A DNA stretch of 31,236 bases from an uncultured Collinsella sp. (GTDB taxonomy: Bacteria; Actinomycetota; Coriobacteriia; Coriobacteriales; Coriobacteriaceae): NCBI GenBank assembly GCA_902490095.1, contig CABUCQ010000006.1:1-31236 (forward strand), written 5' to 3'. The translations under genes and the position numbers were made by a program. How positions within the stretch are numbered: the stretch's first letter is position 1; the number at the start of each line of letters is the position of its first letter. Under the pieces are notes generated by a model. That model worked only from the letters and a program-made list of their open reading frames with translations, had not been told where the DNA came from and ran no database searches. Positions 8,456 through 16,934 of this stretch are shown piece by piece.

Positions 8456-8502
8456 ATTATGGCGCGCCGTGCGGCGGTGTCAAGTGTTCCGAAATCGATT
8501 TC
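8456..8502 (-). promoter_or_regulatory. Promoter and palindromic operator candidate for the ABC exporter
   Basis: Reading on the minus strand, TTGACA (8478-8483) and CATAAT (8456-8461) are separated by 16 bases, about 40 bases before the GTG start. Just upstream of the -35 lies a perfect 12-bp palindrome, GAAATCGATTTC (8491-8502), of the LacI-operator type and one base different from the kdg operator core GAAACCGATTTC in this window. Confidence 0.6.
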
Positions 8503-8603
8503 TGCAAGGCTAGTGCAGGCACCAAGCTCGCAGGACGCGCCCCTGTATTCAATTGGAAATGAACGCGAGCGTGACTTTTTTCTCCCCGCCGCCAACACAA
8601 ACC

Positions 8604-8634
8604 TTGACTCTACAATCGTTATAGGGTTTTCACT
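8604..8634 (+). promoter_or_regulatory. MerR-type promoter with long spacer before the MATE gene
   Basis: TTGACT (8604-8609) is followed after 19 bases by TTCACT (8629-8634). The spacer holds an imperfect dyad, CTCTACAA-TCG-TTATAGGG (8608-8626), with 6 of 8 arm positions matching. A 19-base spacer with a dyad between -35 and -10 is the hallmark of MerR-activated promoters, and a MerR gene is the second gene of this unit. The -10 is weak, as expected for an activated promoter. Confidence 0.5.
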
Positions 8635-8674
8635 ACACTGGTACGTAAACAGACCAAGCCAGAAAGCCCCGCCC

Positions 8675-10021
8675 ATGGAACACGACCTCACACGCGGCAA
8701 TGTCCTCAAGACCATTGCGGTCTTTGCCCTGCCCTATATGCTCTCGTACTTTTTGCAGATGCTCTACGGCATGGCCGACCTGTACATGATGGGGCAGTTT
8801 AGCGGCGCCGCCGGCATCACCGCCGTGGGCAATGGCGCGCAGACGCTCTATATCATTACCGTGACGCTCGTGGGCCTGGCCATGGGAACGACGGTTATCG
8901 TCGGCCACGCCGTGGGTTCGCGCCGCTTCGATCGCGCCGAGGCCGCCATCGGCAACACCATCACGCTCTTTATGGGCGTCTCGGTGGTACTGGCCGCGCT
9001 CCTGCTCGCGCTGTGCCCGCAGATCGTGGCACTCATCGGCACACCGGCCGAAGCCGTCGAGGGCACTGCCGCCTACCTGCGCATCTGCTTTATCGGCATT
9101 CCGTGTATCGCCGCGTACAACATCCTCTCGGCCATCTTTCGCGGCCTGGGAGATTCGCGCTCGCCTATGTATGTGATCGGCGTGGCGTGCGTCATCAATA
9201 TCGCGCTCGACTTTCTGTTCATTGGCCATATGGGGCTCGGCCCCGTGGGCGCGGCGCTCGGCACGGTGATCGCGCAGACGGCAAGCGTGGCCCTCGCACT
9301 CGTGTGGCTCAAGAGCCGCCGCACAAACATCCACGTCAAGCGCAGCGACCTGCGTCCGCAGCCCGAGGTACTCGGCAGCATCCTTAAGATTGGCGTGCCC
9401 GTGGCCGTGCAGGACGGCTGCATCCAGGTGGCGTTTATGTTCATCACCGTTATCGCCAACCACCGCGGGCTGGTCGACGCCGCCGCCGTGGGCCTGGTCG
9501 AGAAGATGATCAGCTTTTTGTTCATCGTGCCGAGCTCCATGGGCGCCACCGTCAGCGCGCTCACGGCGCAAAACGCGGGCGCGGGCAAGGGCGACCGAGC
9601 ACGTCAGGTGCTCAAGGACGCCATGACCATCTCGGTGGTGTACGGCTGTCTGATCACGGCGCTCATGTGGCTGGTGGCACCGGCGTTTCTCGGCTTTTTT
9701 GCCAAGGACGCCGCGGTGGTCGCAGCCGGCACCGGCTATATGCGCAGCTACATTTTCGATGCGATCTTCGCCGGCATTCACATATGCTTTAGCGGCTTTT
9801 TTGCCGCGTACGGCAAGAGCTACATCGGCTTTGCGCACAACGTGCTGGCCGTCGCGCTCATTCGCGTGCCGGGCGCATGGCTGTTGTCGAACGCCTATTC
9901 CGACACGCTGTTTCCCATGGGCATCGCCTCGCCGTGCGGGTCGATTCTTTCGGCAGCCATTTGCGTGGTGGCGTTTACGGTGCTCAACCGCCGCGGCACT
10001 TTTGACAAGCTCGTGGCGTAG
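8675..10021 (+). CDS. MATE family multidrug exporter
   Basis: 448-residue protein with about twelve hydrophobic helices and the two-fold internal repeat expected of MATE (MatE) exporters, which pump cationic drugs or metabolites in exchange for Na+ or H+. Typical parts are the N-terminal helix with LPYMLSYFLQMLYGMADLYMMGQF, the following GITAVG stretch and the second-half AVGLVEKMISF, which fit the DinF/NorM-like branch. I chose the ATG at 8675 because it sits where the family alignment starts; the frame is open further upstream, but that part is promoter sequence. The ribosome site is weak (AGAAAG). The gene is followed after 54 bases by the MerR regulator, with a terminator-like hairpin between them. 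The substrate is unknown. Confidence 0.9.
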   Translation: MEHDLTRGNVLKTIAVFALPYMLSYFLQMLYGMADLYMMGQFSGAAGITAVGNGAQTLYIITVTLVGLAMGTTVIVGHAVGSRRFDRAEAAIGNTITLFMGVSVVLAALLLALCPQIVALIGTPAEAVEGTAAYLRICFIGIPCIAAYNILSAIFRGLGDSRSPMYVIGVACVINIALDFLFIGHMGLGPVGAALGTVIAQTASVALALVWLKSRRTNIHVKRSDLRPQPEVLGSILKIGVPVAVQDGCIQVAFMFITVIANHRGLVDAAAVGLVEKMISFLFIVPSSMGATVSALTAQNAGAGKGDRARQVLKDAMTISVVYGCLITALMWLVAPAFLGFFAKDAAVVAAGTGYMRSYIFDAIFAGIHICFSGFFAAYGKSYIGFAHNVLAVALIRVPGAWLLSNAYSDTLFPMGIASPCGSILSAAICVVAFTVLNRRGTFDKLVA

Positions 10022-10057
10022 CGGGGGCGACGCGCGCCCGGCCCCTCCCCCGCTTTT
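10020..10057 (+). terminator. Hairpin between MATE and MerR genes
   Basis: AGCGGGGG (10020-10027) pairs with CCCCCGCT (10047-10054) and is followed by TTT. It probably gives partial termination, so that the regulator is made at a lower level than the exporter. Confidence 0.55.
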
Positions 10058-10075
10058 ACCGAAAGGAGCAATCCC

Positions 10076-10915
10076 GTGACTGACACGTCCAGCGAACATA
10101 CCGACGGCCTGCTCCGCATTGGCGAGGTGGCGCGCCTGTTTAACCTGAGCGTGGGGACGCTACGTCATTACGAGCAGATGGGCTTGCTGGACCCGGCGCA
10201 CATCGATCCGGCAAGTGGGTACCGCTACTACGGATCGCGGCAGCTCTCCACCCTCAACACCATCAGCCACCTGCGCGTTCTCAACTTGCCGTTAGCACAA
10301 ATCCGCGAGTTTGTGACCACGCGCGATGTGAACCTTATGCAGCGGCAGCTGGCTCAGCAGCAGGAGCTCATCGAGCGCAAGCGCCGCGAGCTGGAGCGCG
10401 TGTCGCGTAAGATCGATAACCGGCTTGCGCTGCTGCACGATGCCTTGAACACCGAGCTCGATAGCATTTGCACAATCGATGCGCCCGAGCTTCGCTGCGC
10501 CGTGTTGCGCGAACGCGTCAACCCTACCGACGCCTATGCGCTGGAGTGGCAGATTCGTCAATTGCAGAAGGGCCAGCACGAGACCTTTGTCTTCCTGGGC
10601 AACTTGGGCGTTGGGATTAGCGCCGAACGCCTGGCCGCCGGCGACTTTGATGGCTACGACGAGGTCTTTCTACTGCTCGATGACACCGATGAATACCTGG
10701 GCGATGTCGAGGTGCGACCCGCCGCGCGCTGCCTGACCATTAGCTTTCGCGGCACGCACGGGCAAGCGGGTCCGCGCTACGAGCAGCTGCTCGGCTATAT
10801 GCGCGAGCACGGCCTGACACCCGCCGGCCCCTCGCGTGAGATTGCCCTTATCGACGACATCATCAGCGACGACCCGGGGGCGTATGTGACGAGGATCGCG
10901 ATACCGGTCCGCTAA
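10076..10915 (+). CDS. MerR family regulator with GyrI-like effector domain
   Basis: 279 residues. Residues 12-80 are a MerR winged helix (LRIGEVARLFNLSVGTLRHYEQMGLL and the following GYRYY). Residues about 95-125 form a dimerising coiled coil, and the C-terminal 150 residues resemble the GyrI/Bac_rhamnosid-type effector domain of BltR/BmrR-like multidrug sensors. The start is GTG at 10076 with AAAGGAG eight bases upstream. It is co-directional with the MATE exporter, and the promoter of that gene has the 19-base spacer and dyad of MerR targets. The simplest model is a drug-sensing activator of its own operon. This is inferred; no ligand is known. Confidence 0.88.
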   Translation: MTDTSSEHTDGLLRIGEVARLFNLSVGTLRHYEQMGLLDPAHIDPASGYRYYGSRQLSTLNTISHLRVLNLPLAQIREFVTTRDVNLMQRQLAQQQELIERKRRELERVSRKIDNRLALLHDALNTELDSICTIDAPELRCAVLRERVNPTDAYALEWQIRQLQKGQHETFVFLGNLGVGISAERLAAGDFDGYDEVFLLLDDTDEYLGDVEVRPAARCLTISFRGTHGQAGPRYEQLLGYMREHGLTPAGPSREIALIDDIISDDPGAYVTRIAIPVR

Positions 10916-10946
10916 TCACTACCATTTATCGAGCAATTCCATCCAT

Positions 10947-10975
10947 TTACCTTAATCCGAATTAGATTGTATTAT
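10947..10975 (+). promoter_or_regulatory. Promoter candidate for the secreted papain-like gene
   Basis: TTACCT (10947-10952), 17 bases, then TATTAT (10970-10975), about 50 bases before the ATG at 11024. The region is clearly AT-richer than its neighbours. Confidence 0.45.
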
Positions 10976-11023
10976 GTAGCAAATAAAATGACAGCATATT
11001 GCCCCCCATAGGCAGGAGACATT

Positions 11024-12196
11024 ATGCCCAGAGTTCAATCACGTCGCTCGTTTCTTCTCGGCCTAGCCTCGATCATCGGCTTATCCGCGTCACGCCCAAC
11101 AAGAGTATTCGCTGCCGACTCAAACTCATCCGTCGCTTTTACATCAGACCTAGCACAAGACTACGCGCTTTCCCTGTTGCCCATCGTCGACGGATCCGCG
11201 AACTTAGAGATCGAGCAAATCGTTCCCGTATGCCAACAAATCGGCCTTATCTGTGGCTATGAAATCAGTGTCACAAGGGAAGGAAGCCCCTACGGTTATT
11301 TAATACTTGACGCATCATATCCTGGGCTTCTGAAGGAGATAACCCTCGGCGATACCATTCTTCCGATTTCAGCTTCTCTATCAAACGCCATTTCAACTTA
11401 TTCCGGCCAACAGGCCACAAACCCAACCGTACTAATTTCGTACAACGATATTGAATATGGAACTTTGGTGCCAGGAACTAGAGACTGTGTAACCAACTAT
11501 AACAATATACGGTCTGTCCCAATTGTCACCGAAAAGGGTATAGCACCTCAAAGCAATAACCCAACTTCATGGGATGCAGTCATTATCAATGAAGATGACT
11601 TGATGTTGCATTTCCAAATAGACGATTTAAACGGAATACCGTTCCGAGGAGTCTCGGAATCATTAGTTGAAGCCCGCACTAATAAGTATGCATGCGTCGT
11701 TTCTGCCTTGTACGCTGTATCAATGCATTACGGTCTCACCAGTTCAAACGCTAATCAATTTAATCCCGATTATTATAAAGAAATATGGAACGTCACTGGC
11801 ACAACAACGTATAAGACCAATGATCAGGGCGTCGAGTACGGAAGCACGATCATCCCAGATGGAATTGTTCCGTTTAAAAGTCTTGCCGCTCAAAAGGGTA
11901 GAGCACTTAATACTCAATTTTTCGGTTATCAGCCTCAATTCGCTCAGTACAGAGCAACTATCGATCAAGGGAATATCGGCTTGTATCATATGTGGATCAA
12001 CAGCCGAAACAGTGAAGGATCCGTCGAGCTATCAGGTCATACAGTCACGGTAACTGGCTATTTTACTGGGCATAATGGAAGCTCTGGCATCGAACTGCAG
12101 TGGCTCGAAGTATTCGACGGATGGAACACTTATCCCCGAGCGATTAACTATGCAACGCCCAATATGGTCAAATTGAACGGAACAGTCTTTTGGTAG
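11024..12196 (+). CDS. Secreted papain-like (C10/C39-like) cysteine protease-fold protein
   Basis: 390 residues. The N-terminus carries a signal with a twin-arginine pattern (SRRSFLLG, 6-13) and a likely cleavage site after VFA (28-30). Residues about 45-115 resemble the propeptide of streptopain-type proteases (GYEISV, then PYGYLILD). The rest shows a possible papain-like triad: Cys224 in YACVVSALYAVSMHYG, His339 in SGHTVTVTGY and Asp365 in VFDGW. It is a paralogue of the protein encoded at 17884-19011, which shares the order and spacing of all these parts. The ATG at 11024 has AGGAG six bases upstream. Codon use is AT-richer than in the flanking genes, suggesting transfer. It could also be a non-catalytic member. 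It is followed at once by a small lipoprotein-like gene. Confidence 0.6.
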   Translation: MPRVQSRRSFLLGLASIIGLSASRPTRVFAADSNSSVAFTSDLAQDYALSLLPIVDGSANLEIEQIVPVCQQIGLICGYEISVTREGSPYGYLILDASYPGLLKEITLGDTILPISASLSNAISTYSGQQATNPTVLISYNDIEYGTLVPGTRDCVTNYNNIRSVPIVTEKGIAPQSNNPTSWDAVIINEDDLMLHFQIDDLNGIPFRGVSESLVEARTNKYACVVSALYAVSMHYGLTSSNANQFNPDYYKEIWNVTGTTTYKTNDQGVEYGSTIIPDGIVPFKSLAAQKGRALNTQFFGYQPQFAQYRATIDQGNIGLYHMWINSRNSEGSVELSGHTVTVTGYFTGHNGSSGIELQWLEVFDGWNTYPRAINYATPNMVKLNGTVFW

Positions 12197-12201
12197 ACCG
12201 G

Positions 12202-12588
12202 ATGGCACCATCAAAATGCTATGGCACCACGGCCTTTGCCCTGGTTACGATATTGGTGATTTTCGCTATGTTTGCATCCGTTTCTTCATGCACAGATAGA
12301 GCCCGCTATAGCGGAGGAGATGATTACCTTGTCTTTGGAGCCGGCAGCGTTCATTCTATTGAGGGAACGGAACTCGTAATCCAAACAGACAACAGTCCCC
12401 GCTACACCGACGCTGGAAAGCAAACCCGGATTACATTCCCCTCATCTGGCCGAATCAAAGACAAGCTTTCCCAAATCAAAGTTGGGACAAGAGTTTCCTA
12501 CTCACGCTTTGAGTCGGTAGACGCATCTGGATCATACGAGGGAAACGATATCGAAATTGAACAGGCAAACACTATAAGGAGATGTTGA
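12202..12588 (+). CDS. Small putative lipoprotein, function unknown
   Basis: 128 residues. The N-terminal hydrophobic segment (about 9-29) ends in SVSSC, which could act as a lipobox with Cys30 as lipid anchor. The rest is a compact, beta-rich domain (GAGSVHSIEG, VGTRVSYSRFE) that could be OB-like. I do not recognise the family. The ATG at 12202 lies six bases after the stop of the papain-like gene; a TTG at 12190 in the same frame, overlapping that stop, is an alternative, since neither has a strong ribosome site. The gene is AT-richer than its neighbours and belongs to the same block. The paralogous papain-like gene at 17884 is also followed directly by a small membrane-anchored protein gene, so the pairing recurs. 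Confidence 0.6.
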   Translation: MAPSKCYGTTAFALVTILVIFAMFASVSSCTDRARYSGGDDYLVFGAGSVHSIEGTELVIQTDNSPRYTDAGKQTRITFPSSGRIKDKLSQIKVGTRVSYSRFESVDASGSYEGNDIEIEQANTIRRC

Positions 12589-12618
12589 GGAACTGAGCCT
12601 CTGCGCAGTTCCTCAACA
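12583..12618. terminator. Bidirectional terminator between convergent genes
   Basis: A perfect 13-bp stem (12583-12595 with 12606-12618) and a 10-base loop. It covers the stop codon of the lipoprotein-like gene and ends just before the ligA stop, so it probably serves both strands. Confidence 0.65.
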
Positions 12619-12623
12619 AATCA

Positions 12624-14852
12624 TTATGCCTCCGGGACCCTACCCGTCGCCAAAATCTGTTCAAGTGCCGCCTCATCCAACACGGGCACACCCAGCTGCT
12701 CGGCCTTGGTGAGCTTTGAGCCCGCTTTGGGGCCGGCGACCAGATAGCTCGTCTTCTTTGACACGCTGCCCGAAACCTTGGCGCCAAGCACCTTGAGTGC
12801 CGCGCCCGCCTCGTCGCGCGTGCGGTTGACGAGCGTGCCGGTGAGCACGAAGGTCAGACCCGCGAGTGGCTGTGCGTCGGCGAGCTCGCCCGCCACGCCA
12901 GCGTCGGCTGCGGCTTGCGCGTGCGCGGCGCCCAAGTCGACCTCGAGCGACAGGCCCGCCTGGCGCAGGCGCTCCAGCACGGCAAGGTTCTCGGGCACGG
13001 CCAGGAACTGCTTGACGCTCGCCGCAATCTTGGGACCGATGCCCTCGCACTCGGCAATATCCTCTTCGCTCGCCAAGATGAGCTTGTCAATCGACAGGAA
13101 TCGCTCGGCGATAACCTCGCCCACGCTCTTGCCCACGTGGCGGATACCCAGGGCAAACAGCACGCGACCGAGCGGCTGGCTCTTGGACTTGTTGAGCTCG
13201 GCGATGATTTTCTCGGCCGTCTTGAGGCCTACCGGAATGGGGTCGCCCTTCTTGACGCCCTTTTTGCTGTTGGAGCTGGCATAGGTGCGCCCCGTGTCCA
13301 GGCCGGCGATATCGTCAACCGTGAGCTGGTAGAAGTCCGCGACGTCGTGAATCAGCCCGGCGGCGATCATCTTGTCGACAATCTCGTCGCCTAGGCCGTC
13401 GACGTCCATGCAGCCGCGACTCACCCAGTGGAGCAGGCGCTCCTTGAGCTGCGCGGGGCAGTCGATGGAGACGCAGCGGTAAGCGACCTCGCCGTCCTCG
13501 TGGACCACGGGGCTGCCGCACACGGGGCAGACCTCGGGCATGTGCCAGTCGACCGAATCGGCCGGGCGCTTATCGAGCACCGGGCCCACGACCTCGGGGA
13601 TTACGTCGCCTGCCTTGTGCACGATGATGGTGTCGCCCTCGCGCACGTTTTTGCGGCGGATCTCGTCGATGTTGTGCAGCGTGGCGCGCGCGATGGTGGA
13701 GCCGGCGACCGTCACCGGATCGAACTCGGCGACCGGCGTGAGCACACCGGTGCGGCCCACCTGGATGCGAATTTCGCGCAGGACGGTCTGCTTTTCCTCG
13801 GGCGGGAACTTAAAGGCAATGGCCCAGCGCGGCGCGCGGGCGGTAAAGCCCAGGTCGAGCTGCTGCTGGAAGCTGTCGACCTTTACGACCACGCCGTCGA
13901 TGTCGTAGTCCAGGTCGCCGCGATGCTCGAGCGCCTGGGCGCAGAACTCGTGGACCTCGGCGGGTGTGGCACAACGGGCAACGTTAGGGTTGACGCTAAA
14001 GCCGGCGCTACGCAGCCAGTCGAGGAACTCGCGCTGGCTGTGGACGTGCAGCGGGTCGGTATCGGCGATGGCATAGATAAAGGTGGCAAGATCGCGGCGC
14101 GCCGTGATCTTGGGATCCTTTTGGCGCAGGCTGCCGGCGGCGGCGTTGCGCGGGTTGGCGAAGGGGTCGCGGCCCTCGGCATCGGCCTCTTCATTCAGAC
14201 GAACAAAGCTGCCCTTGGGCATGTAGACCTCGCCGCGCACCTCGATAGTGCGCTCGCGGTCGGCGCCCATGTGGGCAAGTGCCGGTTCGGACAGGTGCAT
14301 GGGCACATCCTTGATGGTGCGCACGTTGAGCGACACGTCCTCGCCCGTGGTGCCATCGCCGCGCGTGGCCGCGCGCACGAAGGTGCCGTTTTGGTAGGTA
14401 AGCGCCACGCCCAGACCGTCAATCTTAAGCTCACAGGTATAGGTGACGCTGCCGGCGCCGAGCGCATCCTCGGTGCGCTGGAGCCATGCGTCGAGTTCGT
14501 CCAGATCCATGGCATCGTCCATGGAATACATGCGTGCCATGTGCGTGACCGGCGTAAACTGCTCGCTCACGTAGCCGCCCACGCGCTGGGTATAGCTGTC
14601 GGGCGTCACCAGGTCGGGGTAGGTCGCCTCGATTTCCTGCAGCTCAACGAGCATTTTGTCGAATGCGGCATCCGTGATCTCGGGCGTATCGAGCATGTAG
14701 TAGCGATAGGCGTGGTAGTCGAGCTCGTGGCGCAGCTCGGCCGCGCGCGCTGCCGCCTGGGCATGGGCGTCGACCGGTGCGGTGGCATCCGCGCTCGCGG
14801 GCGTTTCGGTATCGATGTCCACACCGTCACCAAACAGGCTCGATTGCTCCAT
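12624..14852 (-). CDS. ligA: NAD-dependent DNA ligase LigA
   Basis: Essential replication and repair ligase that seals nicks using NAD+. 742 residues, a little longer than the usual 670 because of an N-terminal extension of about 35 residues and a longer region before the BRCT domain. In order: domain Ia with the tyrosine-rich NAD-binding helix (YHAYRYYMLD), the adenylation domain with the AMP-accepting Lys143 in KIDG, the OB fold, a four-cysteine zinc finger (CPVCGS with RCVSIDCP), helix-hairpin-helix repeats and a C-terminal BRCT domain (LTFVLTGTLVNRTRDEA to the end). I chose the ATG at 14852 because AAGGAG lies upstream; the 18 residues before it are not conserved. It is transcribed convergently with the papain-like block. 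Confidence 0.96.
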   Translation of the reverse strand: MEQSSLFGDGVDIDTETPASADATAPVDAHAQAAARAAELRHELDYHAYRYYMLDTPEITDAAFDKMLVELQEIEATYPDLVTPDSYTQRVGGYVSEQFTPVTHMARMYSMDDAMDLDELDAWLQRTEDALGAGSVTYTCELKIDGLGVALTYQNGTFVRAATRGDGTTGEDVSLNVRTIKDVPMHLSEPALAHMGADRERTIEVRGEVYMPKGSFVRLNEEADAEGRDPFANPRNAAAGSLRQKDPKITARRDLATFIYAIADTDPLHVHSQREFLDWLRSAGFSVNPNVARCATPAEVHEFCAQALEHRGDLDYDIDGVVVKVDSFQQQLDLGFTARAPRWAIAFKFPPEEKQTVLREIRIQVGRTGVLTPVAEFDPVTVAGSTIARATLHNIDEIRRKNVREGDTIIVHKAGDVIPEVVGPVLDKRPADSVDWHMPEVCPVCGSPVVHEDGEVAYRCVSIDCPAQLKERLLHWVSRGCMDVDGLGDEIVDKMIAAGLIHDVADFYQLTVDDIAGLDTGRTYASSNSKKGVKKGDPIPVGLKTAEKIIAELNKSKSQPLGRVLFALGIRHVGKSVGEVIAERFLSIDKLILASEEDIAECEGIGPKIAASVKQFLAVPENLAVLERLRQAGLSLEVDLGAAHAQAAADAGVAGELADAQPLAGLTFVLTGTLVNRTRDEAGAALKVLGAKVSGSVSKKTSYLVAGPKAGSKLTKAEQLGVPVLDEAALEQILATGRVPEA

Positions 14853-14961
14853 AGCGGCACTCCTTCGCTCGATTTCAAACGGATACAAGAGTACCACCGG
14901 TCGCAACGGGGCCGAATAGCGGTCTCAAACCGCACCGAATCGGCAGCGGCCGGACCGGGGC

Positions 14962-15163
14962 GGACAGTTAGTTCAGATACGTATAAATCCTAGAGCTGGA
15001 TCAGGCACGAACACCCCTGTTTCAACTAATTTGAGCTCCTCGAAACCATGTAAACGTCCCGCTCGCCCTCCCAAGCACCCATTCAAGCCCCATCTCAATC
15101 AAAAAATTGCTCAAAACGCATCCCAAGCTGCCCCAGATTTATACGTATCTGAACTAACTGTCC
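14962..15163. mobile_element. MITE-like element: 28-bp perfect inverted repeats 146 bp apart
   Basis: The arms 14962-14989 and 15136-15163 are perfect inverted repeats starting GGACAGTTAG at the outer ends. The 146 bases between them hold no gene. I see no target-site duplication outside the arms, so insertion is not proven. It lies in the 449-base gap between ligA and the htrA 3' end, which otherwise contains the palindromic repeat at 15200 and the htrA terminator. Confidence 0.55.
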
Positions 15164-15199
15164 AGACCATTACGAACCAGGCCTCTTGTCAGCCCCAGG

Positions 15200-15230
15200 T
15201 GATCCGTTTTCCTCCGTCCCCAACGGATCA
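15200..15230. repeat. Palindromic repeat, intergenic copy
   Basis: TGATCCGTT and AACGGATCA form a perfect 9-bp stem around TTCCTCCGTCCCC. This is the same element as the one inside the ABC transporter gene at 6615-6644, in the opposite orientation. Confidence 0.8.
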
Positions 15231-15238
15231 ACAAGAAA

Positions 15239-15275
15239 AGAGGGGCTGTCCCACACTTGGCGGGACAGCCCCTCT
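15239..15275 (-). terminator. Intrinsic terminator of htrA
   Basis: A perfect 14-bp stem (15239-15252 with 15262-15275) and a 9-base loop. Read on the minus strand, TTTTCTTGTT follows the stem. Confidence 0.9.
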
Positions 15276-15301
15276 GGCTTCGGCATATGCGAAACGGCTC
15301 G

Positions 15302-16762
15302 CTAGTAGCCCTGGCCGTAGCCTTGACCCTGGCCCTGCTGGCCTAACAGCTCCTCCAGGTACTGGCGCAGCTGCTCGTCGGTAATACCGCCATTGCCGGT
15401 GTCGGTCGAACTGTCGTCCTGCTGCTGGTTCTGCAGCTCTTCATCGGAACCCAGCTCGACGGTGACCTTCTTCTCTTCCTTGCCGCGCATAAGCGAGATC
15501 TCGACCTTCTCGCCCACCTCGTGGCTGCGCAGCGCGATGATCAGGCCATCGGCGCTCGTGATTTCGTCGTCGCCCAGCTTGGTGATGACGTCGCCCTCCT
15601 GAATGCCGGCCTTGGCAGCAGGACCGTCCTCGACGACGCTCGCCACATACGCGCCGCTATCGGTGCTCAGCTTGTTGGTGCGGGCGTTGAGCGCATTGAC
15701 GCTCGAAAGCGTAGCGCCCATGTACGGATGCACCGGCGTCTTGCCGTCGATAATCTGGTCGGCAATGTTCTTGGCGTAGTTAACGGGAATAGCAAAGCCC
15801 ACGCCTGAGCTGGAGCCCGAGTAGCTCTCGATGAGCGAGTTGATGCCCACGAGCTCGCCGTTGTCATTGACGAGCGCGCCGCCGGAGTTGCCTGGGTTGA
15901 TGGCGGCATCGGTCTGAATCATGTTGGCATAGATGGTGTTACCGCTGGTAGAGCTCATGGCCGTGGAGCGATACAGCGCCGACACAATGCCCGTAGAGAC
16001 AGACTGTTCGTTACCGAACGGCGAACCGATTGCCATGACCCACTCGCCCACGTTGAGCTTGGAGGAATCACCCATCTCGATCGACGTGAGCTTGGAAGCG
16101 TCGGCGTCCTTGAGCTTGATGACGGCCAGGTCGCTCGAGGCGTCGTTGCCCACGAACTCGGCCTCATAGGTGGTGCCGTCGTCCATGGTCACCACGTACT
16201 GGTCGTAACCATCGACCACGTGGTTGTTGGTGAGGATGTGGCCCTCGGTATCGAGCACGACGCCCGAACCGACGCTGCCCGAGCTATCCGACTCATCAGC
16301 AGACTGCGAAAGCGAGCCATTCTGACTGCCGCTCGAAGTGGCGGTAATGGAAACGACGGAGGGCAGGGCCTTAGCAGAAACGGCCTCGGCCAGCGTGGTG
16401 TCCTCGGAGTCAATGGTGATCTTTTGCGTCGACGAACCCGAAGCACCCGCCGTCACGGCATTCTTGCCGCCACCGATATCGAGCGTGCCGCTCATAATGA
16501 GCGCAATGACCAGCAGGGCTCCGCAGGCACAGCCGGCAAGCGCCGTAATAAAGATCGACAGCTTTTTGGTCTTGGTCTTGACCACCGTGTGCTTGTTCAC
16601 GACCTTCTGGCCACCCAGCGGCTTGCCGGTCTGCGTGTCGTAGGCCTGCACGTAGGGAATGTTACTGCCGGCAGGCGTCGACTCCACCTGCACACGCGGC
16701 TGCTGCTGGGTCTCGCCGGCGTTGCCCGCATCCTGGGGACGCTGGGAATCGTACTCGCTCAT
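15302..16762 (-). CDS. htrA: HtrA/DegP-type trypsin-like serine protease with PDZ domain
   Basis: 486-residue membrane-anchored quality-control protease acting outside the membrane on misfolded proteins. Residues 1-66 are a polar, Gln-rich cytoplasmic tail, about 67-92 a single membrane helix, 130-330 the protease domain with His181 (TNNHVVDG), Asp211 (SSDLAVIK) and Ser293 (NPGNSGGAL), and 345-435 one PDZ domain. The C-terminal 50 residues are acidic, ending in a Gly-Gln-Tyr-rich tail (GQGQGYGQGY), an unusual low-complexity end. I chose the ATG at 16762, preceded by GAAAGGA; the 13 residues upstream lie in the terminator of the preceding gene. It is a single-gene unit with its own terminator. 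Confidence 0.94.
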   Translation of the reverse strand: MSEYDSQRPQDAGNAGETQQQPRVQVESTPAGSNIPYVQAYDTQTGKPLGGQKVVNKHTVVKTKTKKLSIFITALAGCACGALLVIALIMSGTLDIGGGKNAVTAGASGSSTQKITIDSEDTTLAEAVSAKALPSVVSITATSSGSQNGSLSQSADESDSSGSVGSGVVLDTEGHILTNNHVVDGYDQYVVTMDDGTTYEAEFVGNDASSDLAVIKLKDADASKLTSIEMGDSSKLNVGEWVMAIGSPFGNEQSVSTGIVSALYRSTAMSSTSGNTIYANMIQTDAAINPGNSGGALVNDNGELVGINSLIESYSGSSSGVGFAIPVNYAKNIADQIIDGKTPVHPYMGATLSSVNALNARTNKLSTDSGAYVASVVEDGPAAKAGIQEGDVITKLGDDEITSADGLIIALRSHEVGEKVEISLMRGKEEKKVTVELGSDEELQNQQQDDSSTDTGNGGITDEQLRQYLEELLGQQGQGQGYGQGY

Positions 16763-16791
16763 GGCTGCGATCCTTTCGTCAAATAACCAAA

Positions 16792-16818
16792 GGCCCGCCA
16801 AACATGTGGCGGGCCATC
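16792..16818 (-). terminator. Terminator of the secreted-protein block, immediately before htrA
   Basis: GGCCCGCC (16792-16799) pairs with GGCGGGCC (16808-16815) around an 8-base loop. On the minus strand, TTTGGTTATTT follows. It sits 30 bases before the htrA start, so it could also lie in the htrA leader. The remaining bases up to 16934 show no other feature. Confidence 0.6.
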
Positions 16819-16934
16819 ATTGTTCACGTTGAGTTGTACCCCAAGCTGGGCAGTCCCGAGCACTAGATGCCAAGATTTCAGCTTTGCTTAAGTAATGACA
16901 TGCTTATAAGCCAATTCGTTTTATGCCGTCATGT

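Noticed and set aside
13428..14993. 521-residue plus-strand frame opposite ligA
   Set aside because: Antisense shadow of ligA, without any family motif.
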